From Streptomyces sp. NRRL S-350 (GTDB taxonomy: Bacteria > Actinomycetota > Actinomycetes > Streptomycetales > Streptomycetaceae): a DNA stretch of 64,000 nt. The stretch spans positions 32,128 through 96,127 of the forward strand of contig NZ_JOHO01000024.1 of NCBI RefSeq assembly GCF_000719705.1, in the 5' to 3' direction. Positions 45,081 through 53,812 of this stretch are shown one piece after another; the stretch's first letter is position 1; each line of letters starts with the position of its first letter. The position numbers and the translations under genes are program-made. The notes under the pieces were generated by a model. The model searched no databases. It saw only the letters and a list, made by a program, of their open reading frames with translations, and was not told the origin of the DNA.

Positions 45081-45211
45081 TTCTTGTGCTTCGGGTCCGG
45101 GTTCGGCTTCTGGCCGTCCTTCGACGGGCTCGGGCCGATGGCGGGCCCGCCGGGCTTGGAGTGCTTCCCGCCCGCGCCGTCGTTCGGGCCGCCCTTGTTC
45201 TTGTCACCCAT
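45077..45211 (-). CDS. Candidate RiPP (imiditide-like) precursor peptide
   Basis: 44-residue hydrophilic peptide: begins MGDKNKGGPNDGAGGKHSKP, ends KDGQKPNPDPKHKK. It is Lys/Gly/Pro-rich, has no Cys and no hydrophobic segment. It contains two Asp-Gly pairs (GPNDGAGG and SKDGQK), the dipeptide on which RiPP PIMT homologues form aspartimide. Its TGA overlaps the methyltransferase GTG (GTGA), so the two are translationally coupled, and AAAGGA lies 8 bases before the ATG. No ATP-grasp, lanthionine or lasso enzyme is near, which fits the methyltransferase-only imiditide class. A non-RiPP small basic protein is the alternative. Confidence 0.65.
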   Translation of the reverse strand: MGDKNKGGPNDGAGGKHSKPGGPAIGPSPSKDGQKPNPDPKHKK

Positions 45212-45305
45212 GGTGCGCGTCCTTTCTCGAACTGGCATGGCACCGGGAACGCTCGTCCCCGGGGCGTGCACCCGCCCAGGCAGGGGCGGGAGTCAGACAG
45301 GCGCC

Positions 45306-45548
45306 TCAGCGCCTCAGGTGGTGGTTGGCGTCGCGTACCTTCGCCAGCAGCTCGGCCCGCCGTCGCCGATTCGCCGGCGCGAGCGGAGCCTCGCTGAACT
45401 CCTCCGGAGTCAGAACCGGTCGGGGCTCGGCGACCCGCCCAGGGGGCCTGGGGTGGGACTTCACCCATCCGAATGGGTCTACAGGCTCAGCATCCCCGCC
45501 GGGGCCCTCCATGGGGACCTGCGGGGCCACTTGGGCGTCATCCGTCAC
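45306..45548 (-). CDS. Small unknown protein of the accessory operon
   Basis: 80 residues from GTG 45548, which overlaps the upstream gene by 11 bp. The N-terminal half is Pro/Gly/acidic (QVPMEGPGGDAEPVDPFGWV). The C-terminal half is basic and probably helical (ANRRRRAELLAKVRDANHHL). No family recognised. It lies 94 bp upstream of the peptide gene on the same strand and may belong to the same operon. Confidence 0.55.
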   Translation of the reverse strand: MTDDAQVAPQVPMEGPGGDAEPVDPFGWVKSHPRPPGRVAEPRPVLTPEEFSEAPLAPANRRRRAELLAKVRDANHHLRR

Positions 45549-45732
45549 CGCGCACCGCCAGACATTCCCCGTCATCCACATGCTGGGCACGCCACTTGGC
45601 GACCTTGCGCAGGATCGTGGGCTTGCCCGGGTACTGCGCGTCCATACCGTCGAAGAGCTTGCACGCGGGGCACAGACCGGCGTCCGGGGCGGTCTCGGCC
45701 ATGATCGGCAGGATGCTTTCGACCAGCGCCAT
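45538..45732 (-). CDS. Small CxxC protein of the accessory operon
   Basis: 64 residues from ATG 45732 with a GGAGGGAG ribosome site. A single CPAC pair and one further Cys (DDGECLAV) are present; three Asp-Gly pairs also occur (FDGM, DDGE, RGDG), so it too could be a PIMT substrate. First gene of the leftward operon, divergent from the XRE gene. Family unknown. Confidence 0.55.
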   Translation of the reverse strand: MALVESILPIMAETAPDAGLCPACKLFDGMDAQYPGKPTILRKVAKWRAQHVDDGECLAVRGDG

Positions 45733-45941
45733 ACGACTAACTCCCTCCATGGGGCATCCTGCGTTCGAGGGACGCCTGCGCACCCCGGCTCTTCGCCTTC
45801 ATTGGCCTCCCTCCACCGACTTGTCACCAAGATCCGACAACGTCCGGGACGGTGAAACCTCGCGCAAAGGACACTTCAGAACGTCCCTCAGGCGGTACAA
45901 CGTCCCTACAAGAGTCCGGACTTTGCGGGGAGACACGCGAG
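45733..45941. promoter_or_regulatory. Divergent region with AACGTCC repeats
   Basis: AACGTCC at 45839-45845 and AACGTCCCT at 45880-45888 and 45899-45907 lie in direct orientation upstream of the XRE gene. The last two are spaced 19 bp, about two helical turns. Direct repeats of this kind often bind the divergently encoded regulator. The ribosome site of the XRE gene is GGGGAG near 45927. Confidence 0.5.
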
Positions 45942-46685
45942 ATGCCGAACGAGAGACTGAAAGCCGTTATGGCGTCGGGTGGTTGGACGTGTGCCGCCCT
46001 GGCGGACAAGGCCGGCGTCGACACCAAGTCGGTCGAGCGCTGGGCTAATCAGAATCGGAGGCCCCGGTTAGGGACGGCCCGTGTGGCTGCCGAAGCGCTG
46101 GGAGAAGACATGTTCGCACTGTGGCCAAGTCTGCGGCAGCCACGCGCTGCCAGGGCGATAAGCGCCGAACTGGTGGCGCTCTATGAGCAGCGTGCCGACC
46201 TACCGGTGTCCGTCATCGTGGACTTGCTGGAGACGGCCACCGAGCGTGTCGATGTGCTCGTCTACGCCGCTGTCTTCCTCCACGAGGCGTACCCACGGCT
46301 CAACGATCTGCTCCGGGAGCGTGCCGCCGAGGGCTGTACGGTCCGAATCGCCATCGGCGACCCCGAAAGCGAGAACGTGCGGCAGCGCGGGGAGGAGGAG
46401 AAGTTCGGCCATGGCATCGAGTCCCGGTGCAGGCTCGCCCTCATGCATTACCGGCCGCTCATCGGCACGCCCGGCATCGAGGTTCGCACCCACGGCACCA
46501 CGCTCTACAACAGCCTCTACCGGGCCGACGATCAGTTGTTGGTGAACGCCCACGTGTGGGGCGTGAACGCCTACGGAGCGCCGGTCTGGCACCTTCGACG
46601 GACAGGTGCGGGAACGCTCTTCGACACCTACGCTTCGAGCTTCGATGCAGTGTGGAGCACCGCCCGACCGGTCGAGGAGAGCTGA
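45942..46685 (+). CDS. XRE-family regulator with a phospholipase D-like C-terminal domain
   Basis: 247 residues. N-terminal HTH: LKAVMASGGWTCAALADKAG and VDTKSVERWANQNRRP. The remainder (VLVYAAVFLHEAYPRLNDLL through GTTLYNSLYRADDQLLVNAH) resembles a PLD-like fold without a visible HKD motif, so it probably senses or binds rather than hydrolyses. A TTA codon at 46068-46070 suggests bldA dependence. The downstream NUDIX gene starts 3 bp after the stop. It probably controls the divergent peptide/methyltransferase operon. Confidence 0.82.
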   Translation: MPNERLKAVMASGGWTCAALADKAGVDTKSVERWANQNRRPRLGTARVAAEALGEDMFALWPSLRQPRAARAISAELVALYEQRADLPVSVIVDLLETATERVDVLVYAAVFLHEAYPRLNDLLRERAAEGCTVRIAIGDPESENVRQRGEEEKFGHGIESRCRLALMHYRPLIGTPGIEVRTHGTTLYNSLYRADDQLLVNAHVWGVNAYGAPVWHLRRTGAGTLFDTYASSFDAVWSTARPVEES

Positions 46686-46688
46686 TCC

Positions 46689-47159
46689 ATGGCACGGACC
46701 GAGTACTACGACGATCCCGACGCCCCCAAGCCCAATCGACTGGTGGTCGCCGCCTCCGCCGTCGTGACGGACGAGGCCGGGCGCATCCTGCTCCAGCGGC
46801 GGGTCGACAACGGCCTGTACGCCCTGCCCGGCGGAACGATGGACCTCGGCGAGTCACTACCGGACACGGCCGTGCGGGAGGTCTTCGAGGAGACTGGCCT
46901 GGAAGTCGAGATCACTGGCCTGGTCGGCACCTACACCGACCCGCGTCACGTCATCGCCTACTCGGACGGCGAGGTACGGCAGCAGTTCAACGTCTGCTTC
47001 ACCGCCCGGGTGACGGGCGGCACGCTGCGCATCTCCGACGAGTCCACCGACCTTCGCTTCGTCCTCCCCGAGGAGGTCGCCGACCTGCCGATGCACCACA
47101 CCCAGCACCTGCGGCTCCGGCACTTCCTGGAGCAGCGGATTTCCCCCTACCTCGGTTAG
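46689..47159 (+). CDS. NUDIX hydrolase
   Basis: 156 residues. The NUDIX box is GGTMDLGESLPDTAVREVFEETGLEV (GX5EX7REUXEEXGU satisfied), starting near residue 49. The enzyme hydrolyses a nucleoside diphosphate linked to another group; the substrate is unknown. It is coupled to the XRE gene (3 bp gap). XRE-NUDIX pairs recur in streptomycetes. Confidence 0.92.
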   Translation: MARTEYYDDPDAPKPNRLVVAASAVVTDEAGRILLQRRVDNGLYALPGGTMDLGESLPDTAVREVFEETGLEVEITGLVGTYTDPRHVIAYSDGEVRQQFNVCFTARVTGGTLRISDESTDLRFVLPEEVADLPMHHTQHLRLRHFLEQRISPYLG

Positions 47160-47382
47160 GCCCAGCACAAGACGTCGAGCAACTCTTGACCGGCCGCTGT
47201 CATTCCCGTGACAGGCGGTCGGGCTCAGGATCGCCCGTGATCGGCTCTCGACTCTCGCAGCCAGGAAACCAGCAGCATTTCTGCCCCGGGGCTTGGAAAG
47301 ATCCTGGCGTAGGACACGGCTACTCGCTGTGAGCCGGTCAACGGCCCTTCGGTGCCATGCCTTCATGACGCGAGGAGATGCC

Positions 47383-47628
47383 ATGTTCGAGTACGCCGCC
47401 GGGCTATGGCCTGAGGTAGCCGCGCAGTGGACCGCGCTGGTCGAAGAGTGCCGTCCTGTGCTCGCGAGCGAGGGCATGGACGCGGTGCAGGCCGTACTGG
47501 TGGAGCGTGGGACGAGCATCGTTCCGGCGGTCGCCATCACGAAGGCTCTGCTCGGGTGGGAGGACACCCCGCTACTGGTCGCCCGCGAGATCGTGGAGAC
47601 CAGCGCCGCCCGCATGCCGGTCCACTGA
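47383..47628 (+). CDS. Small hypothetical protein
   Basis: 81 residues from ATG 47383 with AGGAG at five bases. Mostly helical by composition (ALVEECRPVLASEGMDAVQA, then SIVPAVAITKALLGWEDTPL). No Cys-rich, membrane or HTH motif. Family unknown. It ends the accessory block; the next gene starts 48 bp later. Confidence 0.65.
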   Translation: MFEYAAGLWPEVAAQWTALVEECRPVLASEGMDAVQAVLVERGTSIVPAVAITKALLGWEDTPLLVAREIVETSAARMPVH

Positions 47629-47676
47629 ACCGAGACGCCCGGAATGCGGACATCCCCGGTGGGGTTTGATTGGGGC

Positions 47677-49497
47677 ATGGCTTCTCGTGCACGTGTCCGC
47701 GCCCCTGAACTGGTCGGCGCCGGTGGATGGCTCAACACCGGCGGCAAGAATCTGACCCTCGCCGACCTCCGAGGTCGCATTTTGGTACTGGACTTCTGGA
47801 CCTTCTGCTGCATCAACTGCCTGCACGTCCTGGACGAGCTGCGGGAGTTGGAGGAGAAGCACCGCGACACCGTGGTGATCGTCGGGGTGCACTCGCCGAA
47901 GTTCGTGCACGAGGCCGACCACCAGGCCGTGGTGGACGCCGTCGCGCGGTACGAGGTGCACCACCCGGTGCTGGACGATCCGGAGCTGGCCACCTGGAAG
48001 CAGTACGCCGTACGGGCCTGGCCGACGCTGGTGGTGATCGACCCGGAGGGGTACGTGGTCGCCCAGCACGCCGGTGAGGGCCATGCGCACGCGATCGCGC
48101 GGCTGGTCGAGGAGCTGGAGGCCGAGCACGCGGCGAAGGGCACGCTGCGGCGGGGTGACGGGCCGTACGTGGCGCCGGAGCCGACGGCGGGGGACCTCAA
48201 GTTCCCGGGCAAGGCGGTCCGGCTGCCGGACGGCCACTTCCTGGTCGCCGACTCCGGCCACCACTCGCTGGTCGAGCTGGCCGAGGACGGCGAGACGGTG
48301 GTGCGTCGGATCGGTGACGGGCAGCGCGGCCTGGTGGACGGCACCAGCCCGCGGTTCAGCGAGCCGCAGGGCCTCGCGCTGCTGCCCGAGGGCCACCCGT
48401 ACGACTACGACGTGGTCGTCGCCGACACCGTCAACCACGCCCTGCGCGGCCTGCGGCTGGCCGACGGCAGCGTCACCACGCTGGCCGGCACCGGCCGCCA
48501 GTGGTGGCAGGGTTCGGCCACCGAGGGCCCGGCCCGCGAGGTGGACCTCTCGTCGCCGTGGGACGTCGCCTGGTTCGACGGCCGGGTGTGGATCGCCATG
48601 GCGGGCGTGCACCAGCTGTGGGCGTACGACCCGGCGGCGGGCACGGTCGGGGTCGCGGCCGGCACCACCAACGAGGGCCTGGTGGACGGGCCGGTGGCCG
48701 AGGCGTGGTTCGCCCAGCCGTCCGGCCTCGCGGTCTCGGCGGACGGCGGGAGGCTCTGGGTCGCCGACTCCGAGACCTCCGCGCTGCGCTTGGTTTCACG
48801 TGAAACAGGCACGGTGGAAACGGCCGTCGGCACCGGCCTGTTCGACTTCGGCCACCGCGACGGCGCCGCCGACCAGGCTCTGCTCCAGCACCCGCTGGGC
48901 GTCACCGTGCTGCCGGACGGCTCGGTGGCCGTCAGCGACACCTACAACCACGCGCTGCGCCGGTACGACCCGGCGACCGGCGAGGTCAGCACGCTGGCCA
49001 CCGACCTGCGCGAGCCCTCCGGCGCGGTGCTGGTGGACGGCGACATCGTGGTCGTCGAGTCCGCCCGGCACAAGCTGACCAGGCTGCGCCTGCCGGAGGA
49101 GGCGGTTCGGGTCGAGTCGGTGGCGCACCGCACCCAGCGCGCGGCCACCGAGGTCGCACCCGGCGCCTTCCGGCTGGACGTGGTCTTCTCCGCGCCGAGC
49201 GGCCAGAAGCTGGACGAGCGCTACGGCCCGTCCACCCGCCTGCTGGTCAGCTCGACGCCGCCCGAGCTGCTGGTCTCCGGCGCCGGCGCGGACAGCGACC
49301 TCTCCCGCGAGCTGGTGCTGTCGGAGGACGTCGCCGAGGGCGTGCTGCACGTCTCGGCGATGGCGGCCTCCTGTGACGACGACCCGAAGATCGAGTACCC
49401 GGCGTGCCACGTGCACCAGCAGGACTGGGGTGTGCCGGTGAAGCTGGTCGCCGACGGCGCCCGCCGCCTCCCGCTGGTCCTGGCCGGCCTGGAGTAG
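47677..49497 (+). CDS. Thioredoxin-like/NHL-repeat protein (NHLRC2-like)
   Basis: 606 residues. The N-terminal thioredoxin-like domain carries WTFCCINCLHVLDEL, the CCINC form of the active site also seen in NHLRC2. It is followed by five or six NHL repeats (for example FSEPQGLALLPEG and VVADTVNHALRGLRLADG, then LQHPLGVTVLPDGSVAVSDT). A C-terminal beta domain follows. No signal peptide. Probably redox or scaffold function. ATG 47677. The coding region contains a parS site (48793-48806). Confidence 0.9.
   Translation: MASRARVRAPELVGAGGWLNTGGKNLTLADLRGRILVLDFWTFCCINCLHVLDELRELEEKHRDTVVIVGVHSPKFVHEADHQAVVDAVARYEVHHPVLDDPELATWKQYAVRAWPTLVVIDPEGYVVAQHAGEGHAHAIARLVEELEAEHAAKGTLRRGDGPYVAPEPTAGDLKFPGKAVRLPDGHFLVADSGHHSLVELAEDGETVVRRIGDGQRGLVDGTSPRFSEPQGLALLPEGHPYDYDVVVADTVNHALRGLRLADGSVTTLAGTGRQWWQGSATEGPAREVDLSSPWDVAWFDGRVWIAMAGVHQLWAYDPAAGTVGVAAGTTNEGLVDGPVAEAWFAQPSGLAVSADGGRLWVADSETSALRLVSRETGTVETAVGTGLFDFGHRDGAADQALLQHPLGVTVLPDGSVAVSDTYNHALRRYDPATGEVSTLATDLREPSGAVLVDGDIVVVESARHKLTRLRLPEEAVRVESVAHRTQRAATEVAPGAFRLDVVFSAPSGQKLDERYGPSTRLLVSSTPPELLVSGAGADSDLSRELVLSEDVAEGVLHVSAMAASCDDDPKIEYPACHVHQQDWGVPVKLVADGARRLPLVLAGLE
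48793..48806. promoter_or_regulatory. parS: parS site (ParB binding) inside the NHL gene
   Basis: GTTTCACGTGAAAC is a perfect 14-bp palindrome identical to the Streptomyces parS consensus. It forces atypical codons (TTG GTT TCA CGT GAA ACA) in a gene that otherwise ends codons in G or C, so the site appears to be maintained by selection. parS sites in Streptomyces cluster around oriC, placing this window probably in the central part of the chromosome. Confidence 0.9.
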
Positions 49498-49513
49498 CCC
49501 GGCTCCCGACGAC

Positions 49514-49552
49514 GGCAGGGCCCGGCGGAGGACGTCTCCGCCGGGCTCTGCC
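49514..49552 (+). terminator. Terminator hairpin downstream of the NHL gene
   Basis: A 17-bp stem with one G-T (49514-49530 with 49536-49552) and a 5-nt loop, between the convergent NHL and aminopeptidase genes. Confidence 0.75.
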
Positions 49553-49573
49553 GTGTCGGGGGGACCCCCGGGG

Positions 49574-50881
49574 CTAGGCCTCCAGGAAGGCCTTGATGGC
49601 GCTCGCCAGCAGGTACGGGTCCTCCGCGCCGCACAGCTCGCGCGCCGAGTGCATGGACAGCGCCGCGATGCCGCAGTCCACCGTCTTGATGCCCAGCCGC
49701 GCCGCCGTGATCGGGCCGATCGTCGTGCCGCAGGGCATCGCGTTGTTGGAGACGAAGGTCTGCCACGGCACGCCGGCCCGCTCGCAGGCGGCCGCGAACA
49801 CCGCCCGGCCGACGCCGTCGGTCGCGTAGCGGTTGTTGACGTTGACCTTGAGGATCGGTCCGCCGTTCGGCATCGGGTGGTGGCCCGGCTCGTGCCGCTC
49901 GGCGTAGTTGGGGTGGACGGCGTGGCCCATGTCCGAGGAGAGGCAGACGGTGCCGGCGAGGGCCCGGGCGCGGTCCTCCGGAGTGCCGCCGCGCGAGTGG
50001 ACGGAACGGTCCAGGACGTTGCCGAGCAGCGGGCTCTGCGCGCCGGTGTCGGACTCGCTGCCGGTCTCCTCGTGGTCGAAGGCGGCCAGCACCGGGATGT
50101 ACGGCAGTGCGGCGGCGCCGGAGGCGGAGGCGACGGCGGCGAGCGCGGCGGTGGCCGCGTGCACCGAGAGCAGGTTGTCCAGGCGCGGCCCGGCCAGCAG
50201 TTCGCGGTCGCGGCCGAGGTAGGAGGCGGGCTGCACGTCGTGCGTCATGAGGTCCCAGCCGAACACGTCGGCCGCGTCCAGGCCGGCCCGCTGGGCGACG
50301 TAGGAGATCAGGCCGCCCTCGTCGACCGGGCCGAGGCCCCAGATCGGCGTGAGGTGGCGCTGCTTGTCGAGCTTCATGCCCTCGTTGACCTGGCGGTCCA
50401 GGTGGATGGCGAGCTGCGGCACCCGCAGCAGCGGCTCGTCCAGCTGGACCAGGCGGGCGGTGCCGTCCTTGAGCGCGAGCCTGCCGGAGATGCCGAGGTC
50501 ACGGTCGAGCCAGGTGTTCAGCGGGACGCCGCCGTAGATCTCCACGGCGACCTGCCGCCAGCCGGCCGAGCCGGTGTCGGGCAGCGGCTTGACCCGCAGG
50601 TTGGGCGAGTCGGTGTGGGTGCCGACGATCCGGAACGGGGTCTCGGGGCCCGCCCCCTCCGGCAGGTACCAGGCGATCAGGGCCCCGCCGCGGATCAGGT
50701 AGCGGCCGCCTGCCGAGCCGTCCCAGGCGTCCGTCTCGGCGACCTGCCGGAAGCCCGCCTTCTCCAGCCGCTCCGCGGCGCTCGCGACCGCGTGGTACGG
50801 GGACGGCGAGGTGCCGAGGTACGCGATCAGATCGTCGCTGTGCGTCCGGTCGAAGAATGCCTGGCGGGCGGCGGTCGACAT
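49574..50881 (-). CDS. M18-family aminopeptidase
   Basis: 435 residues. The zinc ligands and base are visible: GTHTDSPNLRVKP (His, Asp), AAFDHEETGSESDTGA (Glu pair), and SSDMGHAVHPNY and ALSMHSARE near the C-terminus. Length and motifs match bacterial aspartyl-type M18 aminopeptidases, which remove acidic N-terminal residues and work in the cytoplasm as large oligomers. ATG 50881 with CAGGAG. Confidence 0.93.
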   Translation of the reverse strand: MSTAARQAFFDRTHSDDLIAYLGTSPSPYHAVASAAERLEKAGFRQVAETDAWDGSAGGRYLIRGGALIAWYLPEGAGPETPFRIVGTHTDSPNLRVKPLPDTGSAGWRQVAVEIYGGVPLNTWLDRDLGISGRLALKDGTARLVQLDEPLLRVPQLAIHLDRQVNEGMKLDKQRHLTPIWGLGPVDEGGLISYVAQRAGLDAADVFGWDLMTHDVQPASYLGRDRELLAGPRLDNLLSVHAATAALAAVASASGAAALPYIPVLAAFDHEETGSESDTGAQSPLLGNVLDRSVHSRGGTPEDRARALAGTVCLSSDMGHAVHPNYAERHEPGHHPMPNGGPILKVNVNNRYATDGVGRAVFAAACERAGVPWQTFVSNNAMPCGTTIGPITAARLGIKTVDCGIAALSMHSARELCGAEDPYLLASAIKAFLEA

Positions 50882-51225
50882 GCTGCTCCTGGGTTGAGGG
50901 AGGGCCGAAGCCGGATGGGGAGCGGCTTCGCACGTTGAGCATATGCCCGTACACAGACAGGGCACTCGGAACCTCTCGCGCCGGGCGGAGCCGTCAACGA
51001 CCCGTACCGGGCTGCGTACTTCCGCGGCATCGTCCCTGCTCGCGCCGGGTCGGGCGGGCGGCGCCGCCGGTCCGGGCGCGGGGCGCCGACAGGCCGGGCG
51101 CGGGGCGGTGGGGGCTCTGGGGCGGCGCGGGGCTGTCGGGGGACGCCCGGGCACGCCGAAGGGCCCGGTGGCAGCCGGGCCCTTCGGTGTGAGGGTGTGT
51201 CAGGCGGTCGGAAGGGTGCGGGGCC
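50882..51225. other. Intergenic region upstream of the aminopeptidase gene
   Basis: 344 bp between two genes on the same strand. A short AT-containing element GGGCATATGCTC near 50935-50948 (minus-strand reading) may belong to the aminopeptidase promoter. The right end contains the acyl-CoA dehydrogenase terminator. No gene is supported. Confidence 0.45.
51156..51187 (-). terminator. Terminator of the acyl-CoA dehydrogenase gene
   Basis: CCGAAGGGCCCGG (51156-51168) pairs perfectly with 51175-51187, with a 6-nt loop, 38 bp past the stop. Confidence 0.75.
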
Positions 51226-53055
51226 TTAGAAGGCCTCCTCCGCCAGCTCCATGATCTCGTTGTCGATGCCCTCGGCGATCACGCGCTGGGGGGCGACGGT
51301 CGGCAGGATGTTCTTGGCGAAGAAGCGGGCCGCCGCGACCTTGCCCTGGTAGAAGGGGACGTCCTTCTCGGAGGCGCCGGCCTCCAGCTTGGCCAGGGCC
51401 ACCGCGGCCTGGCGCAGCAGCAGCCAGCCGACCACCACGTCGCCGGAGACCATCAGCAGGCGGGTGGTGTTGAGGCCCACCTTGTACATGTTCTTGACGT
51501 CCTGCTCGACCGAGGAGAGGTCGGCCAGCAGCTTGCCGATGATGGCTTCCAGGTCGCCGGCGGCCTTGGCGAGCAGTTCGCGCTCGGCGGCCAGGGCGTC
51601 GCCGCCCGCGGCGGAGGCGAGGAACTTCTGGATCTGCTCGGACAGCGCGGTCAGCGCCTGGCCGCCGTCCTTGACGATCTTGCGGAAGAAGAAGTCCTGG
51701 CCCTGGATCGCGGTGGTGCCCTCGTACAGGGTGTCGATCTTGGCGTCGCGGATGTACTGCTCGATCGGGTACTCCTGCAGGTAGCCGGAGCCACCGAAGG
51801 TCTGCAGGGACTGGGCGAGCTGCTCGTAGGACTTCTCGGAGCCGTAGCCCTTGACGATCGGCAGGAGCAGGTCGTTCAGGCGCTCGGCGGCCTCGTCGCG
51901 CTCGCCGCGCAGCTTCGCCGCCAGCATGTCGTCCTGGGTGGACGCGGTGAACAGGACCAGCGCGCGCATGCCCTCGGCGTAGGCCTTCTGGGTCAGCAGC
52001 GAGCGGCGCACGTCGGGGTGGTGGGTGATGGTGACGCGCGGGGCGGTCTTGTCCAGGAACTGCGAGATGTCGGCGCCCTGCACGCGCTCCTTGGCGTACT
52101 CCAGCGCGTTCAGGTAGCCGGTGGAGAGGGTGGCGATGGCCTTCGTGCCGACCATCATGCGGGCGAACTCGATGATCTTGAACATCTGGCGGATGCCGTC
52201 GACCTTCTCGCCCAGCAGCCAGCCCTTGGCCGGGTGCTTGGCGCCGAAGGTCATCTCGCAGGTGTTCGAGGCCTTGAGGCCCATCTTGTGCTCGACGTTG
52301 GTGGCGTAGACGCCGTTGCGCTCGCCCAGCTCGCCGGTCTCCCAGTCGAAGTCGAACTTGGGGACGATGAACAGGCCCAGGCCCTTGGTGCCCGGCTTAC
52401 CGCCCTCGGGGCGGGCCAGCACCATGTGGATGATGTTCTCGGACATGTCGTGCTCGCCCGAGGTGATGAAGCGCTTCACACCCTCGATGTGCCAGGAGCC
52501 GTCCTCCTGCTTGATCGCCTTGGTGCGGCCGGCGCCCACGTCGGAGCCCGCGTCGGGCTCGGTGAGGACCATGGTGGAGCCCCAGAGGCGGTCGGTCATC
52601 CGCTTGGCGACCGCCAGCTGCTCCTCGGTGCCCTCCTCGGCGATGACGCCGGCGAAGGCCGGGCCGGAGGAGTACATCCAGATGGCCGGGTTCGAGCCCA
52701 GGATCTGCTCGGCGAAGGCCCAGATCAGGGAGTTCGGGGTGACCTGGCCGCCGATCGACTCCGGGATGCCCAGGCGCCACCACTCGGCGTCCATGAAGGT
52801 CTGGTAGCTCTTCTTGAAGGTGGCCGGGATCGGCGCGGTGTTGGTCTCCGGGTCGAAGACCGGCGGGTTGCGGTCGGCGTCGACGAAGGACGCGGCGAGG
52901 TCGTTCTCGGCGAGGCGCGCGATCTCGCTCAGGATGTTCTTCGCGGTCTCGACGTCCATGTCCGCGAACGGTCCGGTGCCGTAGACCTGCTCGCGGCCGA
53001 ACACCTCGAAGAGGTTGAACTCCACGTCACGCAGGTTGGACTTGTAGTGACCCAT
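51226..53055 (-). CDS. Acyl-CoA dehydrogenase
   Basis: 609 residues, the long subtype with an extra C-terminal helical domain. [19 protein letters not shown] is the FAD/substrate loop. The catalytic Glu lies in [17 protein letters not shown], and [20 protein letters not shown] is the C-terminal signature. It oxidises acyl-CoA in beta-oxidation at the cytoplasm/membrane face; chain-length preference is not predictable. ATG 53055. Confidence 0.95.
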   Translation of the reverse strand: MGHYKSNLRDVEFNLFEVFGREQVYGTGPFADMDVETAKNILSEIARLAENDLAASFVDADRNPPVFDPETNTAPIPATFKKSYQTFMDAEWWRLGIPESIGGQVTPNSLIWAFAEQILGSNPAIWMYSSGPAFAGVIAEEGTEEQLAVAKRMTDRLWGSTMVLTEPDAGSDVGAGRTKAIKQEDGSWHIEGVKRFITSGEHDMSENIIHMVLARPEGGKPGTKGLGLFIVPKFDFDWETGELGERNGVYATNVEHKMGLKASNTCEMTFGAKHPAKGWLLGEKVDGIRQMFKIIEFARMMVGTKAIATLSTGYLNALEYAKERVQGADISQFLDKTAPRVTITHHPDVRRSLLTQKAYAEGMRALVLFTASTQDDMLAAKLRGERDEAAERLNDLLLPIVKGYGSEKSYEQLAQSLQTFGGSGYLQEYPIEQYIRDAKIDTLYEGTTAIQGQDFFFRKIVKDGGQALTALSEQIQKFLASAAGGDALAAERELLAKAAGDLEAIIGKLLADLSSVEQDVKNMYKVGLNTTRLLMVSGDVVVGWLLLRQAAVALAKLEAGASEKDVPFYQGKVAAARFFAKNILPTVAPQRVIAEGIDNEIMELAEEAF

Positions 53056-53268
53056 GGCCGTTTTCTCCGGTTCGTCGCTTCCGGGAGACCGCCGCGTTCC
53101 GGCGTCCCGTACCCACCAGTAGGCATCATGATGCTACCCAGCGGTAACTTGGGCAAGCCCTCTGCGGTGAATCCGCTATGAACGTGGTCACGTCCCACAG
53201 CCCGGACGGCCACTCCTTGTCAGGATCGACGCCAGCGCGAGCGGGTGCGCTCCCGCTAACCTGTCCGT

Positions 53269-53772
53269 GTGTACGGATATGACCAGAACGCATACCCGGG
53301 CGACCCCTACCAGCAGCAGGCGGGACCGCAGCCGGGCATGAACGGCATGCCCGGAGCCGACGCCTACGGCGCACAGTCCCAGGCGAGCCAGCAGTCGCTC
53401 TACCCGGAACCCTCCCCGCCCTCGCTGGCGGACGCCGTCCGGGCCTTCACCACCGGCTCGATGGCGGTCGAGGACTTCCAGGCGATCTTCATCACCTCGA
53501 AGGTGCACTGCCCGCGCGGCGAGCGCCCCGGCTTCCTCGCGCTGCACAACACCCCGACGCCGGTGATCCCGATGTTCAGCTCGCTGAAGGAGCTGCGCCG
53601 CTACGCCGGCAAGGACTCCAAGCACTTCACCGTCAGCGGCGCGGAGGTCCTGGACCTGCTGCCGACCGGCTACGGCTTCGCGCTGGACATGGAGGGCGAG
53701 CACCGGATGGTGTTCGACGCCAAGGCCGTCGAGCAGATGGTCGACTTCACGATGCGCCGGATGTACGGCTAG
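53269..53772 (+). CDS. SseB-like protein
   Basis: 167 residues. A Gln/Pro/Gly/Tyr-rich, probably disordered N-terminus of about 50 residues precedes a domain resembling SseB: PTPVIPMFSSLKELRRYAG and VSGAEVLDLLPTGYGFALD. The function of SseB in actinobacteria is not established. GTG 53269. Confidence 0.8.
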   Translation: MYGYDQNAYPGDPYQQQAGPQPGMNGMPGADAYGAQSQASQQSLYPEPSPPSLADAVRAFTTGSMAVEDFQAIFITSKVHCPRGERPGFLALHNTPTPVIPMFSSLKELRRYAGKDSKHFTVSGAEVLDLLPTGYGFALDMEGEHRMVFDAKAVEQMVDFTMRRMYG

Positions 53773-53812
53773 GCGGTCCCGGCGCGAAGAGGGGCCCGCG
53801 CCCCTCCGTCCC

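Noticed and set aside
43881..45211. Graspetide, lasso peptide or lanthipeptide cluster
   Set aside because: PIMT homologues occur in those systems, but no ATP-grasp ligase, lasso cyclase or protease, or lanthionine synthetase is encoded nearby.
42917..47640. Insertion sequence or transposase
   Set aside because: No transposase or recombinase motif and no terminal inverted repeats were found in the accessory block.
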